64,000 nucleotides of DNA from Gammaproteobacteria bacterium (GCA_025358295.1 JANYJY010000043.1:17614-81613); one strand, 5' to 3'; counted from the first letter of the stretch, positions 9,077-17,571 are shown. Notes: generated by a model not told the origin, from the sequence alone. Made by a program: numbers and translations.

Positions 9077-9635
9077 CGATTCAGTCTACCTGACCAATCA
9101 ATTGCTGATCGCCATGCCGGCGATGGCTGACCCCAACTTTGCGCAGACCGTGACCTTGGTGTGCGAGCACGGTCCACGCGGCGCGCTCGGACTGATTCTC
9201 AACAAGCCGCTGCCCATGCGAATGGGCGAGATTTTCTCCCAGCTGGAGATAGAAATCGCCGCCGGCCCCCTGTGCGAACGTCAGGTGCTGCGCGGCGGGC
9301 CCATGCAAACAGATCGTGGCTTCGTGGTGCACCGGGCCGGCGGTGAATGGGATTCGACGCTCAAAGTATCCGAGGTCATTCACGTCACGACATCTCGGGA
9401 CATATTGGCCGCCATGGCGAATGGAGAGGGCCCCGGCGAAGCGCTAGTGGCCTTGGGCTATGCCGGCTGGGATGGGGGGCAATTGGAAGACGAAATCCGC
9501 GCCAATGCTTGGCTCAATGCGCCGGTGGATCCGGGACTGGTTTTCGATCTGCCGTTCGAATCCCGCTGGGAGGCCGCGGGACGGCTCTTGGGGGTAGAGT
9601 TGTCGCGCATTAGTCCGATCAGCGGCAATGCCTAG
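9072..9635 (+). CDS. yqgE: YqgE/AlgH family protein, candidate ATT start
   Basis: UPF0301 protein with the family signatures LIAMPAMADPNFAQTV, ALGLILNKPL, RGGPMQTDRGFVVH, ALGYAGWDGGQLEDEI, NAWLNAP and VFDLPFESRWEAAGRLLGV. Biochemical function is not settled. The only standard start near the conserved N-terminus is TTG 9102, which has no ribosome-binding site and would remove the YLTNQLLIAMP residues that align with YLKHHFLIAMP of homologues. Reading from ATT 9072, just upstream in the same frame, restores the usual length (187 residues) and has GGAG at 9061-9064 with a 7-nt spacer. CTG 9090 is another option. Co-directional with the tonB-like gene and ruvX. Confidence 0.85.
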   Translation: MSDSVYLTNQLLIAMPAMADPNFAQTVTLVCEHGPRGALGLILNKPLPMRMGEIFSQLEIEIAAGPLCERQVLRGGPMQTDRGFVVHRAGGEWDSTLKVSEVIHVTTSRDILAAMANGEGPGEALVALGYAGWDGGQLEDEIRANAWLNAPVDPGLVFDLPFESRWEAAGRLLGVELSRISPISGNA

Positions 9636-10125
9636 AGAGGGCGCGCCTAAGCAGGCCGCGCCTATGCAGGCCGCGCCTGCCAGTCCGGCGGGCGGCGCGC
9701 CGCGCATCGTTCTGGCTTTCGATTTCGGTCTTCGCCGCATCGGCGTCGCCTGCGGCGATACCGTGAGCCGTACTGCCGCGCCTCTCGAGGCCGTGCAGAC
9801 AGGCAGCAGCGGACCCCGCTGGGAAGCGATCGCGGCCTTGCTGCGCGAGTGGCAACCGGCGCTGATCGTGGTCGGCCTGCCCTATAATGTCGACGGGTCC
9901 GACAGCACAATGACGCAAGCCGCGCGCGAGTTCGCGGGTGAGTTCGGCCGCCGTCATGGACTCCAGATCGTCTTGGTCGACGAGCGTTACTCGTCGAGGG
10001 AAGCCGAAGCTCGGTTAAAATCGGCACGCGAGTCCGGCATCCGCCGCCGGCGCGTTGCTAAAGCCGATGTCGACGCAGCGGCGGCCTGCGTGATATTGGA
10101 ACGATGGTTCAGCGAAGTAACATGA
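9628..10125 (+). CDS. ruvX: RuvX/YqgF Holliday junction resolvase / pre-16S rRNA nuclease
   Basis: RNase H-fold nuclease with IVLAFDFGLRRIGVACGDTV (catalytic Asp and G-hx-RIG motif), LIVVGLPYNVDGSDSTMT (family: GLPxxxDGS) and VDERYSSREAEARL (second acidic site). The N-terminal 25 residues are an Ala/Pro-rich extension coded partly by a 15-bp tandem repeat (GCAGGCCGCGCCTAT units around 9650-9680), so translation might instead start at ATG 9664. The start overlaps the yqgE stop by 8 bp. The yqgE-ruvX-pyrB order is conserved in gammaproteobacteria. Confidence 0.94.
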   Translation: MPREGAPKQAAPMQAAPASPAGGAPRIVLAFDFGLRRIGVACGDTVSRTAAPLEAVQTGSSGPRWEAIAALLREWQPALIVVGLPYNVDGSDSTMTQAAREFAGEFGRRHGLQIVLVDERYSSREAEARLKSARESGIRRRRVAKADVDAAAACVILERWFSEVT

Positions 10126-10132
10126 GGCGCTA

Positions 10133-11101
10133 ATGCGTTCACAACAAGATAGCGCCGGGGGCCTGCGCCACCTCATCACGCTCGACGGCCTGACCCGGGA
10201 TGCGTTGACGGCAATACTCGATCGAGCGGAAACCTACCGCCGCCTTCCGGGCCAGCCGGCCTATGAAGGCCGCGAGCTTGCGGGCGTCACACTCGCCAAT
10301 TTGTTCTTCGAGCCAAGCACCCGCACGCGCGCGTCGTTCGATCTCGCCAGCCGCCGTTTGGGCGCACACGTGCTCAATCTGGATTTGCACTCCAGTTCGC
10401 GCGCCAAGGGCGAGAGCATGCTGGACACGATCTATACTCTCGAAGCAATGAATACTGATGTATTCGTAATCCGCGATTCGGAAGCCGGCATGCCGGAATT
10501 TCTCATCGACCATGTCGCCCCGCACGTGTCGGTGATCAGCGCTGGGGAGGCGCATGTATCGCACCCCACGCAAGGCCTGCTCGACGCCCTCACCATTCGT
10601 ACCCACAAGCGGCGCTTTGCCGGACTGAAAATCGCCATCGTCGGCGACATCAAGCATTCGCGCGTCGCGAGGTCCGCACATCAGGCTCTGACGACACTGG
10701 GAACGACAGACATTCGTCTGGTCGCCCCGGAATCGCTGCTGCCGGCAGAAGGCGAGTTTCGCGGCGCGCAGCGCTTCACGCGAATCGAGGACGGCATCGC
10801 GGGCGCCGACGTAGTGATGATGTTGCGCATCCAAAAGGAGCGCATGGTGCAGAGCGCGTCCTTGGACGACGCCGCTTACTTCCGCGATTTCGGCTTGGAT
10901 GCCAAACGTCTGAAATTGGCAGCGGCCAGCGTGCTTGTCATGCACCCAGGACCGATGAATCGCGGCGTAGAAATCGCATCGGATGTGGCGGACGGGCCGC
11001 GTTCGGTGATTCGCGAGCAAGTGAACAACGGTGTGGCGGTGCGCATGGCGGTGCTGGCTTCGATCGCGGCCACCCTGACGCGGCATCGTCGACCCCTGTA
11101 G
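10133..11101 (+). CDS. pyrB: Aspartate carbamoyltransferase catalytic subunit
   Basis: Condenses carbamoyl phosphate with aspartate in pyrimidine synthesis. The carbamoyl-phosphate loop FFEPSTRTRASFDLA, the SSRAKGESMLDTIYTLEAM loop, HPTQGLLDALTI, IVGDIKHSRVARS and VMHPGPMNRGVEI are all intact; length 322 is standard. GAGG lies just upstream of ATG 10133. Pseudomonas-like neighbours pyrR (between ruvX and pyrB) and a pyrC-like gene after pyrB are missing here. Confidence 0.97.
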   Translation: MRSQQDSAGGLRHLITLDGLTRDALTAILDRAETYRRLPGQPAYEGRELAGVTLANLFFEPSTRTRASFDLASRRLGAHVLNLDLHSSSRAKGESMLDTIYTLEAMNTDVFVIRDSEAGMPEFLIDHVAPHVSVISAGEAHVSHPTQGLLDALTIRTHKRRFAGLKIAIVGDIKHSRVARSAHQALTTLGTTDIRLVAPESLLPAEGEFRGAQRFTRIEDGIAGADVVMMLRIQKERMVQSASLDDAAYFRDFGLDAKRLKLAAASVLVMHPGPMNRGVEIASDVADGPRSVIREQVNNGVAVRMAVLASIAATLTRHRRPL

Positions 11102-11127
11102 ACCCGCGCTGCGTTCGATGGCCCGGC

Positions 11128-11880
11128 CTAGCCGGCTGTATTGCCGCCGTCCACCAGCCACGCTGCGCCGGTGACATAGCTGGCGGCGTCGGAAGCGAGA
11201 AATGCGACCACTTTGGCTATCTCTTCGGGTCTGCCGACCCTCCCCAGAGGAAAGGCCGCCCCCTTGCGCGCCAAGCCGGCGTCGATATTCTCACCGCGCG
11301 ATTGGATTTCTTCCAGCAACATCGGCGTCTCCACATCACCCGGGCAGACCGCATTGACTCGGATGCCCTGAGGCCCATGATCCAGGGCCATCGCGCGGGT
11401 GAGCTGCAGTACCGCGCCCTTCGAAGTGCAGTAAGCCGCCTCGCGCTTGCCGGCGACTACGGCGAAATCGGATGCGATGTTGACGATACTGCCATAGCCC
11501 TTGGGCACCATGTGCATCAAGGCTGCGCGCGAACAGCGCATGACCGCCGTTACATTCACGTCCATCACCCGCAGCCAAGCGTCGTCGCTGGTCTCGAGAA
11601 TGCTCCCGCGATGCGTAATCCCGGCGTTGTTGATCAGAATGTCGAGGCCGCCCAAGGCTGCAAGCGCTGCTGCGACCAAGCGTGCGGGAAATCCGCTCTC
11701 CGCGATATCGCCGACGACGAAGTGCGCATCGAGATCGCGGGCGAGTTCCGTACCCGCCCCCTCATTGCGGCCGGTCAACATCAGTTTCGCGCCGCAGGCG
11801 GCGAATTTCTGGGCGATGGCGCGGCCGATACCGGAGGTTGCTCCGGTGATCAATACGGTTTTTCCGTCCAATTCCTGCAA
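11128..11880 (-). CDS. Short-chain dehydrogenase/reductase
   Basis: Classical SDR of 250 residues. The NAD(P)-binding motif is TGATSGIG (about 12-19), with NNAG at about 84-87, catalytic Ser137 (NIASDF), Tyr150 and Lys154 (YCTSK), and a normal C-terminal DVETPML...YVTGAAWLVDGG. The presence of Asp51 region residues (RDLDAH) does not settle cofactor preference. Substrate unknown; beta-oxoacyl or sugar/polyol reduction are both common in this family. It is convergent with pyrB and lies at the edge of the lipid-related cluster. Confidence 0.88.
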   Translation of the reverse strand: MQELDGKTVLITGATSGIGRAIAQKFAACGAKLMLTGRNEGAGTELARDLDAHFVVGDIAESGFPARLVAAALAALGGLDILINNAGITHRGSILETSDDAWLRVMDVNVTAVMRCSRAALMHMVPKGYGSIVNIASDFAVVAGKREAAYCTSKGAVLQLTRAMALDHGPQGIRVNAVCPGDVETPMLLEEIQSRGENIDAGLARKGAAFPLGRVGRPEEIAKVVAFLASDAASYVTGAAWLVDGGNTAG

Positions 11881-11903
11881 TATGTTCTCCTCGATGCCCG
11901 CAA

Positions 11904-12038
11904 TTAGTGAGCCGTACTCTTGCCGGCGGGGGTCTGCTTCGGCTGCACCGGCGCAGCTACGCCGAGGCCCTCATGAATTCGCCAGCCCCATTTCTCGAGT
12001 TCCTGGCGGGCGTGCTGATTGTCCGGCGACGGTCGCAC
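11904..12038 (-). CDS. Possible 44-residue hypothetical protein
   Basis: A short frame from GTG 12038 reads VRPSPDNQHARQELEKWGWR and ends KSTAH. Its composition (charged, Trp/Gly-rich, no stops) is more protein-like than the other five frames of this 220-bp gap. There is no clear ribosome-binding site, and the frame is closed by TAA seven codons further upstream. A neighbouring frame offers a signal-like start (MRKVMGCAAFLC), so a frameshifted remnant is also possible. Confidence 0.25.
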   Translation of the reverse strand: MRPSPDNQHARQELEKWGWRIHEGLGVAAPVQPKQTPAGKSTAH

Positions 12039-12100
12039 AAAGGAAAGCCGCGCATCCCATTACCTTCCGCATAGGGACACTCCCTGTTAATTCGGCGTCC

Positions 12101-12991
12101 CTAGTGTAATGCCCCCGGAGCTAAGATGCGGTCGATCTGCATCAATGCCTCCCCCATGCGAATGCGATCACCCTCGTGCACTCCCGGATGAAGGCCTGTC
12201 CCCGGCGGCGCAAATACCAGAATCGTCGAACCGTGCTCGAACCAGCCCATTTCCTCGCCGCGGCGTAGATCCGCGTCGCAGGGAATAACATTCGGCCCGC
12301 GATAGCGCAGATTCAATAGAACGTCGAGAAATCGCAGGCGCATGCTGGCCACCAAGATCGCCGCGACGGGCACCAGCGTCAGCAGGGCGCCCGTGCGCAG
12401 TCGACAGCGAATGACCGCCCGCTCGTTTTTGCAGAACAACTGCTCTACGCGCTGCAACGCAATGGGATTCACGTTCCAGGTATCGCCGGAAATGTACGTG
12501 ACCTGTTCCACCTTGCAGTCGAGCGGAGCATGGAAGCGGTGATACATGCTCGAGGTGAGCCGCAGAGTCACATACCGACCACCCTGGTAGTAGCGCACCA
12601 AGTCGGCATCGTCCAGCAGATCCAGAAGCGGGTAAGGAAAGCCCTTGGCTTGCAGCACCGAACCCTCGGCCACGGTTCCGCACGCTCCCACCAGGGCGTC
12701 GCAGGGGCTGACCAGGCAATGCGGGTCGGGATCGATGGGTCGCGCGCCGTCCTTCAGTTCGCGCGTAAAGCAATCATGGATGCTTTTGAAGCGCGTTTTT
12801 TTGGCTTCGCTCAAGTCAATATCGCTGAATGCGCGCCACAGCGCCATGCACGGCCCAAACACCCATGGCCGCTCGATCTTGCTGAGCCATCCCATGAGCT
12901 GCGTCGATAGTCGGCGGGGTATGCGGTTGGTGAGCAGAAAATTGAGGTCTTCCTGCTGCAGGATGCGGGCGATCAAGGATTTTGCAGTCAT
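12101..12991 (-). CDS. psd: Phosphatidylserine decarboxylase
   Basis: Pyruvoyl enzyme converting phosphatidylserine to phosphatidylethanolamine at the inner membrane. The start is placed at ATG 12991 (MTAKSLIARILQQEDLNFLLTNRIPRR), giving 296 residues; the frame is open further upstream but looks non-coding. Recognisable are DIDLSEAKKTRFKSIHDCFTRELK, the Asp region VSPCDALVGACG, the His region SSMYHRFHAPLD, and the self-cleavage site EHGSTILVFAP: the canonical LGST is HGST here, with cleavage expected between Gly and Ser. Divergent from the membrane-anchored aminotransferase with about 60 bp between starts. Confidence 0.93.
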   Translation of the reverse strand: MTAKSLIARILQQEDLNFLLTNRIPRRLSTQLMGWLSKIERPWVFGPCMALWRAFSDIDLSEAKKTRFKSIHDCFTRELKDGARPIDPDPHCLVSPCDALVGACGTVAEGSVLQAKGFPYPLLDLLDDADLVRYYQGGRYVTLRLTSSMYHRFHAPLDCKVEQVTYISGDTWNVNPIALQRVEQLFCKNERAVIRCRLRTGALLTLVPVAAILVASMRLRFLDVLLNLRYRGPNVIPCDADLRRGEEMGWFEHGSTILVFAPPGTGLHPGVHEGDRIRMGEALMQIDRILAPGALH

Positions 12992-13051
12992 CTCAGTGTC
13001 ATTAGTTTGCAATAGAGTTCGCCGCCAAGACGCAACCAAAGGAATACGGCG

Positions 13052-14743
13052 ATTACCACGATAATTCTGTATCTGCTGGCCGGCTCGGCACTGATGGTCC
13101 TGCTGCACCAGCTGCGGCTGCGCCTGCAACTGTCACGCGCCAAGCACCGCTCATTGACCGGGCATTCGCGCATGGCGCGCCGCTTTGCATCGTTGGTGCC
13201 GTTCTACGAATACGACGAAGCACAATTCTTCCGCGCCGACGACGCGCCCGAGGACGTCGCGGAGAGACGCCGGGCCGGCTTCACGCGCCTGGCGGCGATG
13301 TTTACCGAACGGTTCAAAAAATCGGCTGCGCTCACCGGCGAGATCGCCGACAGCGTATCCGACCTGCAGTTCACGTGCCGCTACCGGGTGCCATTTCAGT
13401 TCAGCAGCTACGTCCGCAACCACTTTCGGCCGGGCAATTTTTTGGAGGCGTCGGCCGGCGTGACCGTGACCGACCTCGACGGCAATCGCCTGTACGACTT
13501 GACAGGATCGTACGGAGTCAATGTCTTCGGCTACGATTTCTACAAAGAATGCATCGAACGCGGCAGCGAACGAGTGCGCGACCTGGGACCGGTGCTTGGC
13601 GCATACCACCCGTTGACGGCCTCCAACGTGCGCCGCCTGTTGCAAATCTCCGGCATGGATGAGGTGTCGTTTCACATGTCCGGCACCGAGGCCGTCATGC
13701 AGGCCGTACGATTGGCTCGCTACCACACCGGGCGCAGGCGCCTGGTCCGGTTCTGCGGCGCCTACCACGGCTGGTGGGGCGACGTGCAGCCCGGGGTGGG
13801 CAATCCGCAGGCCGCCTGCGATACGTATACGTTGACGGAGATGGGTGCGACGACACTGCGTGTGCTGCGCGATCGGCGTGATATCGCCTGCGTGCTCGTC
13901 AATCCGCTGCAGGCATTGCATCCGAATGCCGCCGCACCCGGCGACTCGACTCTCCTCGACAGCGGACGCGCGGCGCACTTCGATCGGGACGCCTACGCCG
14001 CCTGGCTGCGCCAACTGCGTGAGATCTGCACGGTGCGGGGCATCGTGCTGATTTTCGACGAAGTCTTCGTCGGATTCAGGCTTGGAATGGGCGGCGCGCA
14101 GGAGTATTTCGGCGTGCGCGCCGACATGGTGACCTACGGCAAGACTGTTGCCGGGGGCCTGCCCGTCGGGGTGCTCTGTGGCCGTCACGCATTCATGCGT
14201 CGCTTTCGCGAGAATCGGCCGGCCGATATCTGCTTCGCCCGCGGCACGTTCAATTCGCATCCCTACGTCATGGGCGCCATGTACGAATTCCTGGCGAAAC
14301 TCGACACACCGGCTGTGCAGAGCTTGTACCGCGATCTCGACGTTGTATGGAATTCTCGCGCGCGCACGCTGAACGAGCGCTTGGCGGCGGCCCTGCTGCC
14401 GGTGCGGGTGGCCAACCTGTCCTCGATCTGGACACTCTTTTACACCGAGCCATCGCGTTACAACTGGATGTTTCAATACTACCTGCGCGCTGCGGGGCTG
14501 GCCCTGAGTTGGGTCGGAACGGGACGTCTGATCTTCAGTTTGAACTACACGGACGCCGACTTCGCCGAGGTCGCCGACAGAATTCTGTCGGCTGCCCGGG
14601 AAATGCAAAGCGAGGGATGGTGGTGGCCCGAGCCGCAGCTGACCAACAAGGCCATCCGTCGTCGTGTGCTCAAGGAAATGCTTCAGGCCCGGTGGGCTTC
14701 CACATCCGCCATTGGATCGATCAACTCGCCGCGCAGCAAATAG
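13052..14743 (+). CDS. Membrane-anchored class III (GSA-AM-like) PLP aminotransferase, candidate ATT start
   Basis: PLP fold-type I enzyme related to glutamate-1-semialdehyde aminomutase and to the aminotransferase modules of lipopeptide synthases. Motifs: SGTEAVMQAVRLARYHTGR, FCGAYHGWWGD, LIFDEVFVGFR (PLP Asp) and TYGKTVAGGLPVG (Schiff-base Lys, about 364 from ATT). The first standard start is ATG 13094, but that cuts into a hydrophobic helix. Reading from ATT 13052 gives MTTIILYLLAGSALMVLL, a clean N-terminal membrane anchor, with AAAGGA at 13038-13043 and an 8-nt spacer. About 90 residues separate the anchor from the catalytic domain. It overlaps the convergent gene at its 3' end by 61 bp. 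Substrate unknown; the neighbours suggest a lipid or acyl substrate. Confidence 0.85.
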   Translation: MTTIILYLLAGSALMVLLHQLRLRLQLSRAKHRSLTGHSRMARRFASLVPFYEYDEAQFFRADDAPEDVAERRRAGFTRLAAMFTERFKKSAALTGEIADSVSDLQFTCRYRVPFQFSSYVRNHFRPGNFLEASAGVTVTDLDGNRLYDLTGSYGVNVFGYDFYKECIERGSERVRDLGPVLGAYHPLTASNVRRLLQISGMDEVSFHMSGTEAVMQAVRLARYHTGRRRLVRFCGAYHGWWGDVQPGVGNPQAACDTYTLTEMGATTLRVLRDRRDIACVLVNPLQALHPNAAAPGDSTLLDSGRAAHFDRDAYAAWLRQLREICTVRGIVLIFDEVFVGFRLGMGGAQEYFGVRADMVTYGKTVAGGLPVGVLCGRHAFMRRFRENRPADICFARGTFNSHPYVMGAMYEFLAKLDTPAVQSLYRDLDVVWNSRARTLNERLAAALLPVRVANLSSIWTLFYTEPSRYNWMFQYYLRAAGLALSWVGTGRLIFSLNYTDADFAEVADRILSAAREMQSEGWWWPEPQLTNKAIRRRVLKEMLQARWASTSAIGSINSPRSK

Positions 14744-15300
14744 AGCGGCGCCTTGTAGTAGGTCTTAACGTCGTTGAACGGATCGGTGATGATTTTCGTC
14801 AGCCACACCAGTCCGGTCTGCACGTCTTGCAAGAAAAAGAGATGCACCGTGCGGAACAACAATGCGCCGATTCCAATCATTAGCCAGATCTCGCCGACGT
14901 GACGGATGAATTCGCCCGCGCCGCCGCTCGGCGATTGAAACAATCCGAATAAGGTTGGATCCAGCCACAACAGCGCGGGCGATAGCGCCCAAACCGCGTG
15001 CAGGATTATCTTGCGGCGCAAGTTGTAGCCCACTTTGATTTCTTCCTTGTGCTCGTGGGTCGCCCGATTGACCGTGTCGTATCCCTTGGGCTCGAAGAAA
15101 AAGTGGCCGGATTGCCGGCTGACCATGGATACGAGCCAGCCGATGAGCGCGGACTTCGCGGGATCGGCGAAAGCCGTCACATAGGCCACGATGAAGCTGA
15201 CCGCGCTCAAGAGGTGCAGAGACTGGTTGATTCGACTGTGATGATAGTAGCGATGATCGTCCCACCGCTGAGTCTGCAGTTCCGCCCAAAAGCTTCGCAT
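14683..15300 (-). CDS. Mpo1/DUF962-like multi-pass membrane protein
   Basis: A 205-residue protein with several hydrophobic helices (LHLLSAVSFIVAYVTAF, LIGWLVSMVS, AVWALSPALLWLDPTLF, WLMIGIGALLF). The segment SRQSGHFFFEPKGYD resembles the GHxxFE motif of DUF962/Mpo1 proteins, a family whose yeast member is an Fe-dependent dioxygenase in alpha-oxidation of 2-hydroxy fatty acids. Additional His pairs (HRYYHHSRINQSLHLL) could bind metal. ATG 15300 has AAGGA with a 7-nt spacer. The assignment rests on short motifs and is tentative. The 3' end overlaps the aminotransferase gene on the other strand. Confidence 0.65.
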   Translation of the reverse strand: MRSFWAELQTQRWDDHRYYHHSRINQSLHLLSAVSFIVAYVTAFADPAKSALIGWLVSMVSRQSGHFFFEPKGYDTVNRATHEHKEEIKVGYNLRRKIILHAVWALSPALLWLDPTLFGLFQSPSGGAGEFIRHVGEIWLMIGIGALLFRTVHLFFLQDVQTGLVWLTKIITDPFNDVKTYYKAPLYLLRGELIDPMADVEAHRA

Positions 15301-15478
15301 AATTGGTTCCTTGAAGAATTGCTACATATGTCGGCCATGAAGCAAATATATGATTTACATGACACCGCTGTGACAGAGGCCGATTGCCTGCCGAATCGGT
15401 GGCTTGGGCCGCAATTTCCATGAAAATGGTAGGTTTAATTCATCGAATCGTCATGCCGAAATGCGATTGTCGGGCGGT

Positions 15479-16579
15479 ATGCGAATCATGATCGTTACCG
15501 ACGCGTGGCTTCCTCAGATCAACGGCGTGGTGAGCACGCTGGCACAGACCGCGGCGTGGCTGGGTCGCTTCGGCCATGAAATCCGGATGATCACCCCGCG
15601 CGATTTCCGCAGCGTAGCGTGCCCCACCTATCCAGAAATCCGCCTATCGATCCGGCCGTACCGGAACGTGGAACATTCCATCCTCGCATTCCAGCCGCAA
15701 GCGCTGCATATCGCAACTGAGGGACCCCTGGGCTTGAGCGCCCGTCGATTTTGCTTGCGCCATGGAATGCGCTTTACGACCTCCTATCACACCCAGTTTC
15801 CACAGTACCTGCGGGCCCGCTTTCCCATTCCGCTGAAGGCGTCCTACCGGGCGCTGCGCTGGTTCCACGGCGCGGCCGTGCGCTGCATGGTGAGCACCGC
15901 CTCGGTGCGTCGCGATCTCGCGAACCACGGTTTCAAGAATCTGGCGACCTGGCGCCGCGGTGTCGACACGGAAATATTCAAGCCCGGGCCGAAAGATTTG
16001 CTCGCTCTGCCGCGGCCGATTGCCGCTTACGTCGGCCGCATTGCCGTCGAAAAGAACATCGCTGCGTTCCTCAACATGGCTTGGACCGGCAGCAAGGTCA
16101 TCATCGGCGATGGTCCCGAGCGCGCCCGCTTGGAAAGGCAGTACCCGGCGGCAACCTTCATCGGCTACCGCCACGGCGAGGATCTCGCCAGGCATTTGGC
16201 GGCGGCGGACATCATGGTGTTTCCGAGCCGCACCGACACGTTCGGCTTAGTCAATCTCGAGGCCATGGCCTGCGGCGTACCGGTGGCAGCCTATCCGGTA
16301 ACCGGCCCCATAGATGTTGTCGAGAACGGAGTGACGGGCTGCCTGGACCCCGATTTGGCGGTCGCGGCCCGGCGTGCGCTTGCCATCGACCCCAACGCCT
16401 GCCGGCAGCACGCGCTCAAGTCCGGTTGGGATGTCTGCAGCCGCGAATTCGAAAGCAACCTGGATCGTTGCGAAGCTCTGCTTCAGCCGAAGTTGATCTT
16501 GGCTTCCAGGTTGGTGCGCGAATCGGCGCTCGACAGCGCTTCCTCGAGCTCAATACGGCCCTCTCGCACGAGATTATAA
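15479..16579 (+). CDS. Family 4 glycosyltransferase (possible glycolipid synthase)
   Basis: GT-B enzyme of the GT4 type. N-terminal domain starts MRIMIVTDAWLPQINGVVST, typical of glycosyltransferases acting on diacylglycerol or phosphatidylinositol. TSYHTQFPQYLRARFP, the catalytic-side RRGVDTEIFKPG, AAYVGRIAVEKNI and the EX7E-type FPSRTDTFGLVNLEAMACGVPVAAYPVTGPIDVV are clear. The start at ATG 15479 is preceded by GGGCGG; ATG 15461 and 15404 are upstream alternatives. The last 30 residues or so (LASRLVRESALDSASSSSI...) are read antisense through the end of the PilU-like gene, so the convergent overlap is 97 bp. Proximity to psd and the Mpo1-like gene supports a lipid acceptor. Confidence 0.85.
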   Translation: MRIMIVTDAWLPQINGVVSTLAQTAAWLGRFGHEIRMITPRDFRSVACPTYPEIRLSIRPYRNVEHSILAFQPQALHIATEGPLGLSARRFCLRHGMRFTTSYHTQFPQYLRARFPIPLKASYRALRWFHGAAVRCMVSTASVRRDLANHGFKNLATWRRGVDTEIFKPGPKDLLALPRPIAAYVGRIAVEKNIAAFLNMAWTGSKVIIGDGPERARLERQYPAATFIGYRHGEDLARHLAAADIMVFPSRTDTFGLVNLEAMACGVPVAAYPVTGPIDVVENGVTGCLDPDLAVAARRALAIDPNACRQHALKSGWDVCSREFESNLDRCEALLQPKLILASRLVRESALDSASSSSIRPSRTRL

Positions 16580-17571
16580 AGCGAGCTGTCGAAGCTCAGC
16601 ATGCCGCGTTCCGTGCCCGTGCGGATGGCCTCTTTCACGGCGATCACATCGCCCTTCTTGATGAGCTCCGAAATATAGGGCGTATTGACCATGACTTCCG
16701 ACGCCGCCACGCGCGCGCCGGATTTCGCAGAGACCAGGCGCTGCGACAGGATGGCCCGTAAATATTGTGACAGGTCGAGAAAAATCTGGTTGTGCTGGTC
16801 GCGCGGAAACATGTTGATGATGCGATCCAGGGTCTCGGCACAATTGTTTGCGTGCAAGGTGGCGATGCACAAATGTCCCGTGCCGGCCAGTGCAATCGCT
16901 GCCTCCATGGTTTCACGGTCGCGGATTTCGCCGACCAGAATCACATCGGGTGCCGATCGCACGGCGCTGCGCAGCGCGCGGGCGAAGGACTTGGTGTCCA
17001 ATCCCACCTCGCGCTGATTCACGATGGATTTCTTGTTGGTGTGCAGAAACTCGATCGGATCCTCGATGGTCAGTATGTGGTCCGATGAGGTTTCGTTGCG
17101 GTAATTGATCATCGCGGCGAGAGTCGTGGATTTGCCTGCCCCGGCCGCTCCTACCATCAAAATCATGCCGCGCTTCAGCATGACCAGATCTTTGAATACT
17201 TCGGGCATGCCGAGATCTTCGAGCTTGGGCATTTCCGCGGTGATGTAGCGCAGCACCATGGCAGGATAGCCGCGCTGATAGAACACGTTGACGCGAAAGC
17301 GGCCCAGGCCGGTCTCGGATATCGCGAAGTCGATTTCCAGCTCTTCGTTGAAATATTCGATCTGTTCCTGGGTCATCAACCCCAGTGCGGCCTGGCGCAC
17401 GGTCTCGGGACTCAGAACCTGTTTGTTGACCGGAAAAATCTTACCTTCGATCTTGATCTTGACCGGCGCGTTGCAGGTGAAGAACAGATCCGACGCCTTG
17501 CGCTCCACCATCAGCTTGAACAATGGCTTGGTGTTCATCACCTGAACAGGGATATCGGCAGACGCGGACAT
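16483..17571 (-). CDS. Third PilT/PilU-family retraction ATPase (PilU paralogue)
   Basis: A 362-residue hexameric-type secretion ATPase. Walker A GAAGAGKST, Asp box TIEDPIEFLH, Walker B-like DVILVGEIRDRETM and His box IATLHANNCAETLDRI are intact. N-terminal MNTKPLFKLMVERKASDLFFTC and the overall pattern are closer to PilU than PilT. It starts at ATG 17571, 3 bp after the pilU stop (ATG 17538, MNTKPLFKL, is an alternative). The Walker A differs from the GPTGSGKST of pilT. A third copy in tandem is unusual; accessory retraction or paralogue specialisation is inference. Confidence 0.9.
   Translation of the reverse strand: MSASADIPVQVMNTKPLFKLMVERKASDLFFTCNAPVKIKIEGKIFPVNKQVLSPETVRQAALGLMTQEQIEYFNEELEIDFAISETGLGRFRVNVFYQRGYPAMVLRYITAEMPKLEDLGMPEVFKDLVMLKRGMILMVGAAGAGKSTTLAAMINYRNETSSDHILTIEDPIEFLHTNKKSIVNQREVGLDTKSFARALRSAVRSAPDVILVGEIRDRETMEAAIALAGTGHLCIATLHANNCAETLDRIINMFPRDQHNQIFLDLSQYLRAILSQRLVSAKSGARVAASEVMVNTPYISELIKKGDVIAVKEAIRTGTERGMLSFDSSLYNLVREGRIELEEALSSADSRTNLEAKINFG

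Noticed and set aside
13151..14608. A 485-residue minus-strand open frame
   Set aside because: Antisense to the aminotransferase, which has all PLP motifs; composition is shadow-like.
15337..15423. 28-residue frame MKQIYDLHDTAVTEAD... before the glycosyltransferase
   Set aside because: No ribosome-binding site and it covers the promoter region of the divergent Mpo1-like gene.
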